Assembly: GCF_918797505.1 (NCBI RefSeq)
Contig: NC_092795.1
Span: 16,355,131-16,419,130 of the forward strand
Reading direction: 5' to 3'
From: Bemisia tabaci
Taxonomy: Eukaryota > Arthropoda > Insecta > Hemiptera > Aleyrodidae
Length of the DNA stretch: 64,000 bases
A program made the translations under genes and the position numbers. This document shows positions 27,301 to 42,300 of this stretch, piece by piece. The stretch's first letter is position 1. Each line of letters opens with the position of its first letter. The notes below the pieces were generated by a model. It was not told the origin of the DNA. It searched no databases and was given only the letters and a program-made list of their open reading frames with translations.

Positions 27301-30300
27301 GATACATTTTAAAGTCAAGAAAAAAGCAGAACAGTAAAGCAAGAGCAAAGAAATTTTTTAATATTTCTAAAAATAATTGAGATTTACTCATTTCCTCGAT
27401 GACTGAAAATATATTCCCTCATCAGTGACTTCAATATAGTTCCACTTAATCCTCTCCCGCTATCTCACTTAATAATTATTAATTAATTTTTCATTTCAGA
27501 AGTTTTCTTGTACAGTTGTAATTGTAAACAAAACATAAACTAATTGTGAGTTGAGTGTTCTCTCAGAAGCGTTCATACTTTTTTATGCAAAACACATAAA
27601 AGCACACAAACACACACATGGAAACAAAACACTAGAAGCTGAGTCGTCACAAAATCGTCCTAAAGATAAGGTTTAAAGCAAGTATCAGAACTCCCGTGCG
27701 AGGTAAATCTGATATCAGTTAGGGTATGGTTCCTAAAAAGAAGCAACAAAATAATGACATAAGTTACTGCTCAACTAAATGAAATGGCTGCTCAATTCAA
27801 TGAAGTGGCCATAATTATTATTTATCAAAAATAAAACACTCTTAACAATCACAAATGAAAAACGTCTTTACCATTTGATCTATTTTGATCCCTTGGACGG
27901 TTCATTCTATCTTTTTTATCGTAAGCTAAATTATAATCTAACGTGTCCCTTGTATTCCGGTAAGCTGTAAAAAGAAGAAAGTAAAATGTTTGATGTTAGA
28001 AAGGATAGAGTAAATTAGTAGAGTATTACAGTTTGCTGATTGTATGTTGGTACTTAAGTCAGTTAATGATGCCATCAATTAAGTGCAGTGGCGTGGCGAG
28101 CTTTGCGATGTATTGATTGATATGCCATTTAAACCTATGAAAAAAGGTCGAATATCAGGGCGTTCGCAACGAACACCATAATAATTGATTCTTTACCATA
28201 GCTTCAAATGGGATATTATCTTTAGTCAATTATCTTGCCTTGCCACTGATCAAGAGTGACTTTAAAGGACTTATTTTACCACCACACAGAGCAAGAGTTA
28301 GTAACTTTTCCAACTTTGCAAAATTTATAGTACCATTAAGTTCCTGATTGCAGTACATGACTCTCCTTTAGACTGATGAGTCTTAAATGATACAAATCTT
28401 CAGATATATCGTGTTTCTCCTCTCTATTTCACAGTTGAATTGAATTACTTTCTGTCATTTTTGCTTCTTGGCACATGAACACAATCAATAATCAGATTAG
28501 CAAGAACATGGAACCTTCATGTACAAGCAGAAGACTATTTCATTCTGCTCTTTCTGATCAAAGTCAGGAGATTTTGAAAAAGATGGCTGAGAAGAAGGTT
28601 TGGTAATCAGAGGGATATTAAAATTACTCAGTTGTCCGCACTCTGTTAGCAGTTTCATTATTAGTTTAGGATAGAAAAATTGTATGCATGGAATGAAAGT
28701 AAAATAGGTAATTGAACCCAAAAACACTATCATCTGAATAGGTACTGAAATGATTCCATAGGTGGGAGGTACAAAAAAATTGAGTAGAAATGGAGTGACA
28801 TCATGAGACGTTAGATTACAGAATTTCCCATTGCATCATTACTTAGTAGATATAATTTTAGTTTAGTTATTGAAATGAGTAAGGGGTTCTTATCCCAATA
28901 AGGAATGGTAATGGGATTAATTGATCCAGCGAATGAATTGTTAGTTCCCTTTCCATTTCTACTCCTTTTTGTGGTAATTTCCAATAAAAATACACTTCCT
29001 AATGACATGTCTGCTTCAATACACGAGAAAAGCTTTTGGATTAAATTAACCCTCACAAGATGGCAATTTTACAAGCGCAGAATGGCAAAAGCATTTCTAT
29101 CATTTGCAGGCAAGCTTTGGGGTCAAAACAGGTTTTGACAGAATAGAGTAGGAATCGTGAAAAATTAAAAGCTCCTACTTCATTTTCTTTTATCTTTCCC
29201 TTAATCAGGTAATACTGGATAAAGTAAACGGAAACAAGGCACTGGACTATTTTCGTGAATTAGGTAGTTCTTGAACCCATATCTAATTCTGGCAGACAAT
29301 TGATGATTTGGTTTGTGAATTTCCCTCCAGCTTTCATTATACCTTAAAGGACTCTGAAAACTAAAATAATTACGGCTGTTGGAGTCAGAGCTGCTCTGCT
29401 GCATTTTAAAATATTTGATACGGACATTATGAAGCAAAAGCAATCCATCTTCATTCATTTGTGATCCCAAGTTGTATACAAATATACATTTCTCGAGGTC
29501 CACGAAAGACAGAGCTACACTACAAATAATAAATGCTGTGTGATGTGCATCAGTCTGCAACCTTTGAAGGCATTGCTACATCAGTCTCTTCTACAAAGCA
29601 AATCATTGCCTCAGCATTCATTGTGCCACTATGATCTCCACCGTAAGTTAAGAGTTTTGAAAATGGAAAAAGGTTTTTCCAAGGAAATAAGCAAGATAAG
29701 TTAAGCGATCAAAAGGGTGGCTTGAAAAAAAAGAATGAAGCACAAGCAACAGAGGCCAAAAGCAGAGGTGAAAATATGAGAGAGATAAAACAATTTAAGA
29801 ATTTCAACAAGACTAAAAGATTATATTATTTACAAAATGGTTTCGGTGACCCGTCTTTCCCCTGTTTTAATCTTCGCAGATGAAGTATTTTGACATGCAC
29901 ATCCAGGGTAAGGTTTCATACGTTAAATTTTCTAAACTAGACTCCCATCACAAAATGGGTGGAAATGAAGTAATAACCGACGAAGGATACATGTGCAATA
30001 TCACAAATACTACCCTTACCTCCTGGATCGATTTCTAGACGATTAAAATGAAATTTTCCAAGTCAGATTATAACTGATCAAATTTTCACTACAACAACGA
30101 AGAAATATTTTTTAGAATTCCATTGCTGTAAAAGAGGAAATGACTATCTGTGCAACAGAACGCCAATCGAAGATACATGTCCCTGATAATTGGATTTGCT
30201 TTTCAGGAGATATTTCTTTCCAGACAACAGTTTGACTTCCTCTATCCTCTTCCTCCTTAAATTTTCCACCCATCCACTCAAAAAGACAAACGAAACAAAG

Positions 30301-33300
30301 CTAAAAGCCGGCTATACCAAATGTGAAAAATAACTTGGATCGACCCCTCTGCTGCCGTGCTAAGGAAAAACGCCGTATGAACATCCGAGAGTTGCCAAAT
30401 TTCCTCTCTTAAATAGTAATTTTTGAGACGAATAATGAATATTTCTACTCGAAAGTTTGTGATAATTTAGATCACACTGGAAAGAAAATTATCTGAGAAA
30501 TGGACGGAAAATTTTCACAAGTTTTCCGGAAAATTCGTTTTACTAAAAGAAATTTGGCAACGCACGAAGGTTCACACGGCGTTCTTCCTAAGAACGGCAG
30601 TCTGGCGATGAGAGGTTTTCCGGGACGCAACACAATATTTCCTCCTTTTTCGTTTCACAAGCTTGGTAATCAATAGCTTTCAATGAGTCAGAAACATACA
30701 ATGAGGGCGGAAAGTTGAGGACTTACTTTTCTTTCTCCTGTCCGAGTTATCGGCGGCAGAGGACTGGCCCGACGAATTTCCGGAGTAGGCTTCGTCATCG
30801 TGGTTCTCTCCGTGGATCCCATTCTGCCTCACTCCATTGTGTCCATTCGTTTGACTATTCCATTGCGCTAGATGGAGTTTTTTCTGCAACAAAATTGGGC
30901 AAAAATTAGGGACCGAAAGATCTTTCCATATCTGCAGAGAAAAAATAAAGACGCGCTGGCCAAAGAGTCACCCGGCGACCACTAACAGAGTGTCTACTCA
31001 AACAGGTGGGCCAAAAATCAGTACTTTCACAGTACATTCCCAACAAATTCAGTACTTTTTCAGTACCTCCATTTGACGTAATTCGAAAAATTTCAAAAAT
31101 TTGAATTTCTCGCTCAAATAAGACAAAAATGACCAAAAAATGAAAAAAATTCCGGACCTTTTGCGGAATTTCCGCACTTTTTCAGTACTTCCGGACCCCC
31201 CTTAAAAAATCGGTACTATTTCCGGACTTGTAGACACTCTGCCACTCATAACGAAAGAGGCACCAGTTCCCAGATGGTAAGTAATAAAAGGTGGCAACAG
31301 AGCCGACAACCAGGGGTGCAGGACCTTTCAAGTTTCCATTTTTCCAGGCGCCCGCCTTCCGGCTTTCTACATTTTTCTCATCAGATTTCCAGAAAATTTT
31401 CCTCAAATCAAAAAAGAAAACCTTTTTCTCCCAACTCCTTCGACATTTGACTTTCGACCCCTGAAATTGTTCCTCTATCCACATTTGCATGCGCCCGGGA
31501 GGGGGCGTAATGGAGCATTTTCTGTACGATGCCGACAACCCTTGTTACCTGGTTTTTTTTTAACTTCGCAATTATCTAATAATATAATATAATAATATAA
31601 ATACGAATATATGAGAAACGACGGAATGACTCCTGTAATCTGCGATGGAGTTAGGTACCTCGTTCAATTTTGTCCTTTCGTTTAAGGGCTCTTTAACCTA
31701 ACTTCATCACAATTCTCAATTTTTTTCTCAAAATTTTGCGGAAAATGTATGTTCGTGCCCCGGAAGTTTTAAACTCAAGTTAATTTTCGAAACCCCTCCA
31801 TGAGTGAACATTAAGTCGTAGAGTAGAATTGACTCTGATCAAAGCGTACAGATTGAGGACCTTCTCATATGTATAAATATGCTCGTAAATGTCAATGCTA
31901 ACGTCTCCGTCTGGGCCCTAAGTCTCGCCGCCCCGCGCCCGCCGCACACTGGAGCTAGTCCTCAGCAGACGTCGGACAAAAATTGTTAACTAAATTTCAT
32001 AATTTCGATGGTTATTTTGTCGAATAATACATTTTAAGAGTTGCTTTACACGAGAAATTATACGAGAAACCCGATGGAACCACTATTAAAACTTCAAATT
32101 TTTGTATTAACGAAGCTTTTAAAGTCTTCATGTTGGTCCGACTTCTCTCATGACCTGTCCCCTTGCGCGCCGCGACGTCGAAGCGTGGAACGATCGACGC
32201 GATCTTTCGCCGACACGACAGTTATCTCGCCAGCCTAGATGGACTTAAATCGAGCGAGTTAGTCCAAACCAACACAGACACAGACGCACACACACGAAAA
32301 AAATGAGGAATTTACTCGGCCTTGAGGTTCGCAGGTTCGGCGTGAAGTCGCTGAGTACCGACCGAGACGGTGTGCTTTTTCCTTCTCTCTCCGTCGAAGC
32401 CTCATTTTTCAGTTCGGATATAAATATTAATTTTTTTTTCGAAATTACGAGTATTTTCATTAAAGTTTTCGGCTTAATTTATAACGGTGATTTAGCGGGT
32501 GCGTTCGGTGCAGGGTATCTACTAAAACAGGCTGCCCAAAAATCAGTACCATCATAGTACTTTTTCAGCACATGCCTAAGAAATTCAGTACCTCTTCAAC
32601 AGAAAAATTCAGTACTTTTTCAATACCTCCGATAAACGAAATTCCAAAAATTTCAAACATTTGAATTTTTCGCTCAAATTGCGACCAAAATGACAAAAAA
32701 TGAAAAAAATCCGGACCTTCTTGCGGAATTTCCGCACTTCTTCAGTACTTCCGGACCACCATTAAAAAATCAGTGCTAATTCCGGACTTGTAAACACCCT
32801 GGTTCGGTGCCTTCGTTGGGCTAAATGATCTGAGTATCTACACCAAGGGATCTGCCTGCCTGGGATCTTCAGCCTGACTCAGGGTTGGTTCTACCGCCTA
32901 TCGTCAAAAAATTATTGACCAAGTAAAACTTTTTAAGCTAATTTTGGGGACTATAGGGCATGTACGAGACATTTTACGGTCCGGACGAAATTTTTGGTTC
33001 TGGTGGGACATTTTGGAAACTAGAGTCTGAACGAACTTTAACAGGTGCCCAGAGAGCTTGCCAAATATTAACGAGAGGCTTAATCCGTATACGAGAGGTG
33101 ATGGAACCGAGCTGACATCACACACATCGTTTTTTCTTCTATACGAAAGGACGTAACCTCGCTCCGAGGTTGCAAAACTGACTTAAAAAATTGCTGATAT
33201 TTTGCGGGGTACACAATCAGGAGAAAACCAGTGAAATTTTAATTTAAAAATTCCCGACGGTTTTGGAGTTAACGTGCAATTTCGAAGGAACTTTTAGCGG

Positions 33301-36300
33301 CGATGAAATATGGTTACTTTCCTTTCGTCTGGAATACGACGCAGGGTGGATCGAGTCAATGGGAGAGGTCGGGCAAAATTTGGAAACTTCAAACGATAAT
33401 AACTTCGTCTATACAAACTTTGAAATTCCAAAATTGGTTCCATCGATTTTTTCGTGAAATTTCCCTCTTGAGCCACTCCTTAAAAATTAAAATGTGACGA
33501 AGTAAACATCAAAATTTGGAGTTTCAGTCAAAAATTTCATGTCCGAACTCTCTGGTTGACTTGATCTACTCTGTGCGACGATAAGACCGTGGATTTCGTA
33601 GATTAATCCGCAAATCTCTAGGTCGAGTTGTTGTGAGAGCTCTAAATTTTTGTAAAAGCAATTTTCCCCACACTTTAGGGTCAAATTAATCCTCATCCTT
33701 GACTTTTCCTGGTTTCTCCGATAGCGGCCCCCACTGTTACTATCGGGACGGGATTTTCAAAGCCTGGTCATACACCTCTATAATCACACTATATGTAGAC
33801 AAGGCTATGGAAGCAAGTACTCGAGTACTTGTTACACTGTATCCGGAAGTTAAGTTCGGTCGTATCAAAATGCTCCGCTTAATTTAGGAAAGACGTACAG
33901 ACTAAGAAAAATATCCTCCCGAAATCAGAATTTCCGAAAAAAAAGTACGGTCACTTTTGCTGTGATCGGAAATTATGGGTGACAAATGGTTGTAAAATCG
34001 GGCCTTTCCCGCGACAGTTTAACAACTTTTACGTTGCAAACTTACGTTACAACTTTAACGTTGCAAACTTACGTTACAACTTTAACGTTGCAAGCTTACG
34101 TTACAACTTTAACGTTGCAAGCTTACGTTACAAATTTAACGTTGCAAACTGAGGTTACGACTCTAACGTTGCAACTTCGGCTTTGTAACTTTAACGTTGC
34201 AAACTTACGTTACGACTTTAACTTTACGACTTTAACGATGCAACTTTGACGTTACAACTTCAGGTAACGAAAGAGTGCAAACTGGGTGAGGAGGAATCAA
34301 CATCCTCTAGGGAGGTGTAAAATTCCAAACTCTTGAACAGAAAAGATTTTTGACTCTTCAAAAGTACCACGGGCAAAAAATGCTAAAAAAATACCTCGAA
34401 CTCGCACATAATGCATCCGGCTGTGTAAAATATGATTCTTCTTCTCATCCAGCGATTAGGACGTTTCGACTTCAGATAGATACGCTTGGGATTTTTTCCG
34501 GCCATTTTTAAGAGAGGGTTCACCGTACGAACAAACAACAGTGGACACCGTCGAGAATTACTTTCATCCTTGCGTTCGTTTTAAATGTTATTTTCGGAGA
34601 AGCACAATGCCATACGTCCAGAATGACGTCAGCAGACCATTACCGTCATAATAGCGACCTAACGACGGAAGCATAGCTGAGATTTCCGATTACCTACTGA
34701 TAATCGCGCACAGAGAGGCACTTTTGATGATGATTAATTGGCGTATGTGAGATGTTGCCAAACCTGTGGGCCTACGATTCATAACGAAAAGGAGAGCTAA
34801 ACACATACGTATTTAATTTCTCCAAACGGAGGTGAAATCTTTCGCTCCAATTAGATTAAGATTGTTCAGAAGATTACCGAATCATACAAAAAATCAGGAG
34901 TGATAACCCAGATTGGTCGTGAAGTATTTGAGAATAAGGTCCGTTAAAACACGAGTTTCAATAATTGGAGGCATGAAAGATGAGGGGTCGAAATGAACGT
35001 TTCAAGTTGAATTATGAAAAATTACAGATGAGCTCATTACATAATTAATTTTCGAACATTGAGGCGAATCAGTAATCTTGTTAGTTCAATTTCTCCTCAA
35101 AATATGACGTGAATTTTACTAAAAACGAATAAAAATGCTCAGGAAGAGATCATAATACGCGATTCGGCCTCTGCCGATTTAAATCGGCTACCTGTGCCTA
35201 GAATTGCGTTCGATGGCTGTTTGTTTGAATTAAGTCAAGGAAATAGTGCATTATCAGTTCGCAAATATTATGCCTAGGGCAGGGCACGACACACAGTGGA
35301 TCGAGTCAATTAGAGAAGTCGGACATGAAATTTTTGACTAAAACTGAGAATTTCAGTGTTTATTTCGTCACATTTTACATTTCAAGTGGTGCTCCAAGTA
35401 GAAAATTTTACAAGAAAACCAATGGAACCACTTTTGAGACCTCCTTAATTTTTTATAAACGGAGTTATAAGCGTTTAAAGTTTCCAAATTTTGTACGACC
35501 TCTCACATGGACTTGATCCACTGTGCGGCACTGGAAAAATCACGCCATACAGAGAGAGACGAGCGATCAACACGTGATGCCGGCCGGCACGACCGAGTTA
35601 AATACGGCGACTCTACGGACATTTATTTGTGTTGGTTTCTTTTTTGAGACACAGGACCGTCCACGGAAAACGGGACCTTAAGGTGATTCGATAAGCTTTC
35701 TGGCGTGGTCGAACTGACATGCGATAAGTCGCACGCCGATTCGATCACGCCAGAAAACGTGACGAATCACTTTAAGTCCTCGTAGGGGTAGAGTCCCTCC
35801 ATACCCGGAGCCAAGACATCTCGACCATAAGCTGGCCTCGGCTGGCCATGGTGTCACAAAAGTGTGCACCCAAACGAACGATAGTGGGGGATAAGGATAA
35901 GGGATCCTGCGATGTCTGTCATCCAAAACAACACCATCAACAAATATGATCATAACCTAACCAAAGAAATTGCAATAAAATAAAATGAGATTGTTTTGTG
36001 GATAATTTCTGTATCTATTTTCATTTTGGTGCGATGAAAATAACACTTTACTCTTGATAAATCACAATTAGGTTATTTTTCCATTACATTTTTTTTACAT
36101 TCGAGCTACGACCCCCATCTTCGTGCACTCTTTTGTGACTCCATGAGCGAAAACCAATCATAATTGGATTTATTTTTAGGTCACTTTTAGCCCAACCAAG
36201 CCTGACCAGAATGGAGATGTCGTAACTCTGGGTGTAAAGGGTTTATTAATTTAACAAATAAAGTGCGACAACGAGTCTGCACCGTCAGTTACTGAGGTAC

Positions 36301-39300
36301 ATATTTTTCTTAGTCTCTAACTCTCAATGTCGATATGCATGCTGAATACTGATCGATAATCGACAATTCGCGGAAACAACTTCGAGCAATTTTCCGAGAC
36401 GAACAGCATTTTAAACGATTTCATGATCAAAGTGCGAATGCTAACTACGGTGCGCCTACATTCTTTGAGGCAGGGAGTTTTTTCACAGTGCTGTCTTGAC
36501 ATTTTAAAGTATTCATACATCGGGGTGATAAAGCAGATCGTTACGCGAGAGTCGCAGACATGTCCCAAGAGTATGAAATTCTCAAATAAATTCAATTTAC
36601 GGTACTCGGAAAATGCTGCAATTTCGACACTTGATCCCGCGGGCGCACAGTGGATCGAGTCAATTGGGGAAGTCGGACATGAAATTTTTGACTAAAACTG
36701 AGAATTTTGGTGTTTATTTCGTCAAATTTTAAAGTATAAGGGGTGTGTCTGAAAGAAAATTTCACAAGAAATCCAATGGAACTACTTTTGAGACCTCAAA
36801 GTTGTGTATGAACGGAGTTATAAACTTTCAAAGTTTCCAAATTTTGTCTGATCTCTCCTATTGATTCGATCCACTGTGGGGGCGCACTGTAGTCCTGATT
36901 CACTTTTCAAGGACTAGAACAGTGGCGTAGCGTGAATTGCGATATATCGATTGTTATGGCATTTAAACCTATGGAAAAAGATCGATTATTTAGGTGTTCG
37001 CTGCGAACACTCTATTTATCGATCTTTTTCCATAGGTTTAAATGCCATAACAATCGATACATCGCAAAGCACGCCACGCCATTGGACTAGAAATCATCAA
37101 AGCTGCTTGCTTACAGGGTGTCTAATAGAACAGGCTGGCCAAAAATCAGCACTTTTACAGTACTTTTTCAGGACATTCGCAAGAATTTAAGAACCCCCTC
37201 AAAAGAAAAATGCAGTACTTTCCTAGTACCTACCCCCATTTGACTTCATTCGAAAAATTTCGAAAAGTTGATATTATCACTCGAATTGCGACAAAAATGA
37301 CGTAGACACTAAACATAAGTATGGCTTGAAGATTAACTAACTGCATAATCGCGATCTTGCGGGAAAATGCTCCTCTGAGCATCAACGCGCAGGGTATTGT
37401 ATACTTTCCGCGCTTCATTAAAAGGGCGTAGTATGAAGGAAAAAATTCCGGACCTTCTTGCGAAATTTCCGCACTTCTGCAGTACTTCTGGATCGCCCTT
37501 AGAAAATAGTACCGATTTAAACCAATGCTATTTCCGGACTAATGGACACCCTGGTTTAAATATCACTGCATGATCGTGTGGCCGTGTCGATTTTTAGTAG
37601 ACATGATATGAATTTAAAAGCGTGAGCAGCGTAGGTGGGTTACTTGAACTTACGAGTATTTCAGGAAAATCGATATATCTACAATGGCATTATTCCCTGT
37701 GTGGATACAAGAAAGACCTCTTCTTCGTGAAAACGTCGATTGAAAATCGTTGTTCTGTACGATGCGCGAGAGGACTCTCATTTTCTCGTCGGAGCGGTGA
37801 TTCGCGCGAGAAAATCGCGGAGTGGGAGGAGGAGGAAGAAGAAGAAGAAACCCCGCAAACGAATTCGAAGCGGTCGGCATGTTAATGACGGAGCGATAGT
37901 CAAATGGGTTTCGCATTTACTTTGTTTCCGCACAGCCCGATAAAATAAGCTGCGCAGACTCGAACGCACACGTGAATCGGAGAAAGAAAAAAATGATTTT
38001 AAAACCACGTGGTAGAGAAACAAATTGACATCGACAGCGAGCACCATAATAATAACGAAAAAACACATTTTTCCTTTTATTTTAAGAAATTAGTTAGATC
38101 CAGTAACGGTATACTGCGTAATCGCACAGTTTTAATTACATCACAAAAATAAATACTGTCTTTGTTCCTGAAAATTTCTGCGCTGCATGCCGTCTTGGGC
38201 GTAGAGGCCGTAAGTCAATTTGAAGTTACTTGATTCAGGGAGAATGGAGGGGGGGGGGGGAGACTGGGAGAACCACCAGCTCGGAAAAATGAAAATGTTC
38301 AGGAGGCTCTAGAGGGTGAAGAAGTTGATTTAAAAAAAGGTTTTATGGTACTGTTTTGAGCCCTTCTGATGGCGATTTCAAAATTTTCTTCTTCATGTAA
38401 TTGCGTAGCAATGCTGACCCGTAATGGGAAACTTTTTCGGAGAAACTTACTGGCTCTTAGAGCCAGTTTTTCATCACTGGTTAGAATTCGTCCTAAGCAC
38501 ATATTTCGATCAGTTTTGTGAGAAATCTGAGCCAAACATGTACAATTATACTCCAAGGTTGAGCATCATTGGTCGATTTTCGAGAGAAAAGATATTTAAC
38601 CAGAACAATTAAACTTGAGAAATGGTATTCTTCACTTTTGGTACTGAGTATCACTTTCGAAACCGGCAGTGATGGGACTGGCTGTTCCGGGAAAACTTAG
38701 GGGGGCTCTGGCGAAACCACTAAAAATTTGTAACTAGGTAATAATTTGTATCACTCCAATTGAAAATTTGAAAAATTAAAAATTACTCTATTCTATTAGA
38801 ACTAGCACCACACTGAAGAAAAAGAAAAATAAACTGAATGAAAAAAAAAATAATAAAAAAATAATAGGAATAAAATACAAAAATACAAAAAATTATTTTT
38901 GTGTGAGTTCATTATGTTTACAAGGACGCGGATACATTGAATATGATTGCTAGAGTCTGTTTCATTCTGTTATGTTCTGTTAGGGTATGTTTGCTAGGGT
39001 ATAGATCATTGAGAGAGGGGTGAAACTATACGTTAACATTAAGCTTACCTCTGACACATTGATTGCAGTTTCTAGGGGCGGCCAATCTCCGATATCCGCC
39101 AAGTCCTGAAAAAGGAAACAGAGCGTTAGAGAAAGTTCAGCAAAGGGAGGAAAAAAATAAAGCAAAACGATGGGCTTGGACTTTTCCCACCTCGGGGAAG
39201 CCACACAAAGCTGTTTGACAAACTTTCGAGCTCGAAAGAGCAACGATCAACTCCTGAAAATGCTTTTCCTCCAAATCTGGCTATTAATGAAGCTTGAAGC

Positions 39301-42300
39301 TTCTACCGTTATATGGACGGAGTTAAACAGAAAGGAACCAAGCCACATCGGGATCGAACCGAGAAAAAAAGAGGTTTAAAGTTTGGCTCCTGCATAAGAC
39401 TCAATGTAAAAGATAGACTTTAAGTTCAATTTATACAAAATATGCTCCAACAAAAACTTTGAATTTTTGGCGATAGATAGTAGAGCAGTGGTTGAGTTCA
39501 AAACCATTCATAACTCAATTTTTACCAAAATGTGAGTTGGTTCCTTTCTGCTTAACTCAGTCCATATTTCGGATGGTTGCAGACCGTTACGGCTGCGATT
39601 TTCCAGGGACCGACAACTTGTTGTGCATGCGCCCTCGACATTGACGGATCCAGCAAATTGGCAACGTTGCTTTTCTTCATCTAAACCGATAGAAATGTAT
39701 CGATTCTTGGAGGGGCCAGGTGCTCCAACAAGAGTCGATTATTTAACATAGGTTTGAATGGAGGGAATCCGGTGTTGCCAAATTGCTGGCCCGCCTCTGG
39801 CCCTGGATTTTTCAAAAAATCGACACTACACAGATTTTAGCGTGGCGTAACGCAAGTCGGACCCTTGACCTCCCCCGTCACGCCCTCCTAGTAAAACACT
39901 CATCACCCGATCTACATCACCCTCTGTATAAGTAAAATACAGGCTTTTATGGACGCTTCTTTACACAAAAATAACCATGAAATATCAAAAGATCGACGTC
40001 TTACACAGATTTTTTCGAGACGCAATACATATGGGACCCTTCTTGCGGGTTTTAATTGAGTGCGTTGTGGTAACGAAGGATAGTTGGACCGAGACCCTTA
40101 GAAAATAATCAAGTCGCTGATCGATCGATCAGAGAAAGATCCAGCAGGCTGATTTTTGAAATTGATAGACAAAGTGATAGACAAAGAAGACATAGGAGTA
40201 TGGAGCGATCCTGTTGGTTGAAATAGGTAGTTCTTGTAGACTAAGGGGGTAAATGGATAAACTATAGGGTCTCTCGTGGGTTGCCGTCAGTTCTATCACC
40301 TACCTTCTTTGTCCATTGCAACCAACCGCTTCCACCAGTAGGATCTTTCCATATCCCTTTCGTCTCTTTCGTCTAAAGCTTTGTTTACCAATCTAAACAA
40401 TCAGCCTACAGAAGATCGAACCGAGAAAAAGAGGTTTCGAAATTTTATCCTTCCGTAAGATTTAGCAGCAGACCTGAGAACCAACGCCTACTCCACTTTC
40501 GAAATATTTCTTCTCATCTTTATATTTTTGACGGAAAAAGACCTACGGCTAGTTAAGCTCAAAACTACTCCTATAGCTCCTTCCCCGAATGTGATTTAGC
40601 TCTTTTCCGTTTAATTCGATCCAGTTTCTCAACGGTAGATCGGGATCGACATCGAATTTCAAAGGCGCCACCATCAACGTTTACCGAAACACATAAGAGG
40701 CGCTTTAGCGATGAGCAAAATCACTTTGTCTGACATAGAATTTCATTTGGTGCTGCCCTGCAAACAGGAATGCTGAATGCAGACACTGCTGACACGATAC
40801 TTTCGAGGAACTGCATTTCCGTGCGAAAGGAACAAATATTTTTCTCCTGTGAAGCGTAAGTAATGAATAATTTCAAAATGAATGCTTCTGGGTGGAAATG
40901 CATACTCGGGTCATGTGATGTAAACAAACGTTTAGAGTTTCCGTTTTTGAAACTAAGCAGTCATTTTTCAATAAAAATAAAAAAAGGTCCCTGTCTTTGA
41001 CCGTTGACTTCCGAATCACAAGCAATAATGTAGATTTGATTCCCTTAAAAAACCATGTTAATAGGAGCAGAACTTTCAGGGCGTTGCGATTGAGATAAGT
41101 GTTCTTGGAGATCCAACATAGACTAGTTCGATCCAACAATTGACTTCACAGAGAGAAAATTCAACGCGAAAGTTTGGTTAATACGGGAAGTAAACCACAA
41201 AATAACCCAAGTCTCCGGTTGACTCTCTGGGGTTTCTCAGTCTTTCCATTGCTTTCTGCACTAAATTCACCGCAGACTGAACCAAAACAAACACAAAAGG
41301 ATTGGTTTGTGTTTTATTTTCTATATTAACCAAAAAGTAACACAAAAACAGTAATATTTTTATCAGTATAGTAGAAATTCAAAACATGGTAAGTGCTATC
41401 AGGTAGTTGGAAGATCGTGCATGGTGTTTCTCACTTCTGAAAAACTTAAGTACTCCGGCTCATAGACTTTTAATACGAAAATGTTGATCATATTTTTAGG
41501 ACAGAATCATTACACTTCAGCATCAGGGTTCTTATTAAGCGAAAGAAAGAGTCACATACAAACTTAGGTACACCTGATGGCGCTGACCACGTTTTTAACT
41601 TCTTCTCTTCATTTCTGCAGACTTATAAGGTTAGCAACTGCGAACGAATCAGTCAGTTACAAAAGGGCTCTAGAGCCAGGTACACAAATACGAGAAAAAC
41701 AGAAGAAACTGTACGAACTAACTCGTTTTAAATTGCAGCTTAATTAATAATGTGATCAAGTACATAATCCATCGCTTAAATATTTTAGGGCTCTGCGTTT
41801 TAGAAGAGGTCAAACAAAACGGTTAGTACCATTTTTCTCGAATTCTCATTTTTGGCGCTTGAGTCCTTTCGTAACTGACCGATCCTTGACATCAAGCTAA
41901 ACGTCGCATGCGTCTTGAAGTGAGAGGCCTTTGGAATAAATTATATTTTGAAGCGAACTATTTACGAGAGTTAAAATAGCGCACCGGCAAGACAAACGCG
42001 CAATTCTAATCACTGGATATGAATATTAATGGAGGGATTCAAGTGCGAAGTTCTAAATCTTTTGGTGCTCCCACTCATGAACCTGACACTCAGGCCCAAC
42101 TTCGCTGACGCTGACCCTACTGAGGGTCGCTCTCGCTCTCCTTTATCTCTAACTGTAGGTACAGGCGAAGCGAGCAGGTGGTCATGCCTCTTTATGTTCT
42201 TTTAAATTCTGCGTTTGAAAATCTTCACTATAGGGGTTTTCTTTTTTTGATCGGTGGTACCGCCGATCACCAAACTGTGTTCGTTAATTGATCCGTCGGT

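Noticed and set aside
33760..33870. 5S rRNA-like words (GGTCATACACC, CCGGAAGTTAAGTTCGG)
   Set aside because: The spacing between the two words does not fit 5S rRNA, and the internal promoter boxes are not recognisable. At most a decayed 5S-derived fragment.
33986..34249. Peptide repeat TYVTTLTLQ
   Set aside because: A 27-bp minisatellite keeps a frame open automatically. No coding context.
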